A stretch of 64,000 nt of DNA from a cyanobacterium PCC 7702 (GTDB taxonomy: Bacteria > Cyanobacteriota > Cyanobacteriia > Cyanobacteriales > Nostocaceae), in assembly GCA_000332255.1 (NCBI GenBank), contig KB235926.1, positions 2,226,769 through 2,290,768 of the forward strand, given 5' to 3'. This document shows positions 64,000 to 64,000 of this stretch, piece by piece (the stretch's first letter is position 1; each line of letters opens with the position of its first letter). A program made the translations under genes and the position numbers. Under the pieces are notes generated by a model. The model searched no databases. It had not been told where the DNA came from and saw nothing but the letters and a program-made list of their open reading frames with translations.

Positions 64000-64000
64000 A

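Overview
The window is chromosomal DNA of a cyanobacterium, probably a filamentous (Nostocales-type) one. The evidence is the many copies of the palindrome GCGATCGC (for example 6971-6978 and 7013-7020), ntcA, psb27, rbcR, NDH-1 subunits ndhF1/ndhD1, an SLH-type porin, and several protein families known mainly from cyanobacteria (DUF3084, DUF3146, DUF3318). No tRNA, rRNA, CRISPR array or intact insertion sequence was recognised.

Layout. 1-10.4 kb is housekeeping: the N-terminal two-thirds of a SNF2-family helicase running off the left edge, pnp, a YqgF-like nuclease, a DUF3084 coiled-coil protein, ntcA, fabI and hisB. 10.8-13.0 kb looks like a decaying patch: a type-2 NADH dehydrogenase gene broken by two single-base deletions, then a CbiG fragment lacking its N-terminal domain. 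13-19.1 kb holds a YvlD-like membrane protein, a peptidoglycan-binding protein, an inactive/active M16 peptidase pair, and purK followed by a well-supported 6S RNA gene. 19.9-26.6 kb has a Crp-type regulator, a porin with a hairpin in its leader, small conserved proteins, and a GT2-GtrA/GT39 glycosyltransferase pair. 27-38 kb holds cofH, psb27, a secreted GH10-like hydrolase, ndhF1-ndhD1, a thioredoxin, an NnrU/Z-ISO-like protein and rbcR.

38.3-43.3 kb is an accessory cluster: a membrane-anchored Ser/Thr kinase followed by three membrane-tethered solute-binding proteins (one PBP1-type with a TPR-like insert, two PstS-like). Their N-terminal anchors resemble one another, and no transporter permease or ATPase is present, which suggests a sensory rather than a transport role. 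43.5-53.3 kb has another Crp-type regulator, an ArgS-derived DALR protein without a catalytic core, a promoter-hairpin pair that may be a small RNA, an SSADH plus 2-oxoglutarate-decarboxylase operon (the cyanobacterial TCA bypass), an FHA-GAF adenylate cyclase, a VanZ-LamG fusion and a small excisionase-like protein.

53.4-64 kb has ylqF and then the most striking region: four minus-strand genes, acyl-CoA ligase > hydroxyacyl-CoA dehydrogenase/enoyl-CoA hydratase > thiolase > FadE-type acyl-CoA dehydrogenase. Together they encode every step of fatty-acid beta-oxidation. A monoacylglycerol-lipase-like gene lies upstream and a 17-bp palindrome sits just before the first gene. Cyanobacteria are generally described as lacking beta-oxidation, so this is the best candidate for an unusual system here. 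Acetyl-CoA from it could enter a TCA cycle completed by the SSADH/2-OGDC pair in the same window (inference).
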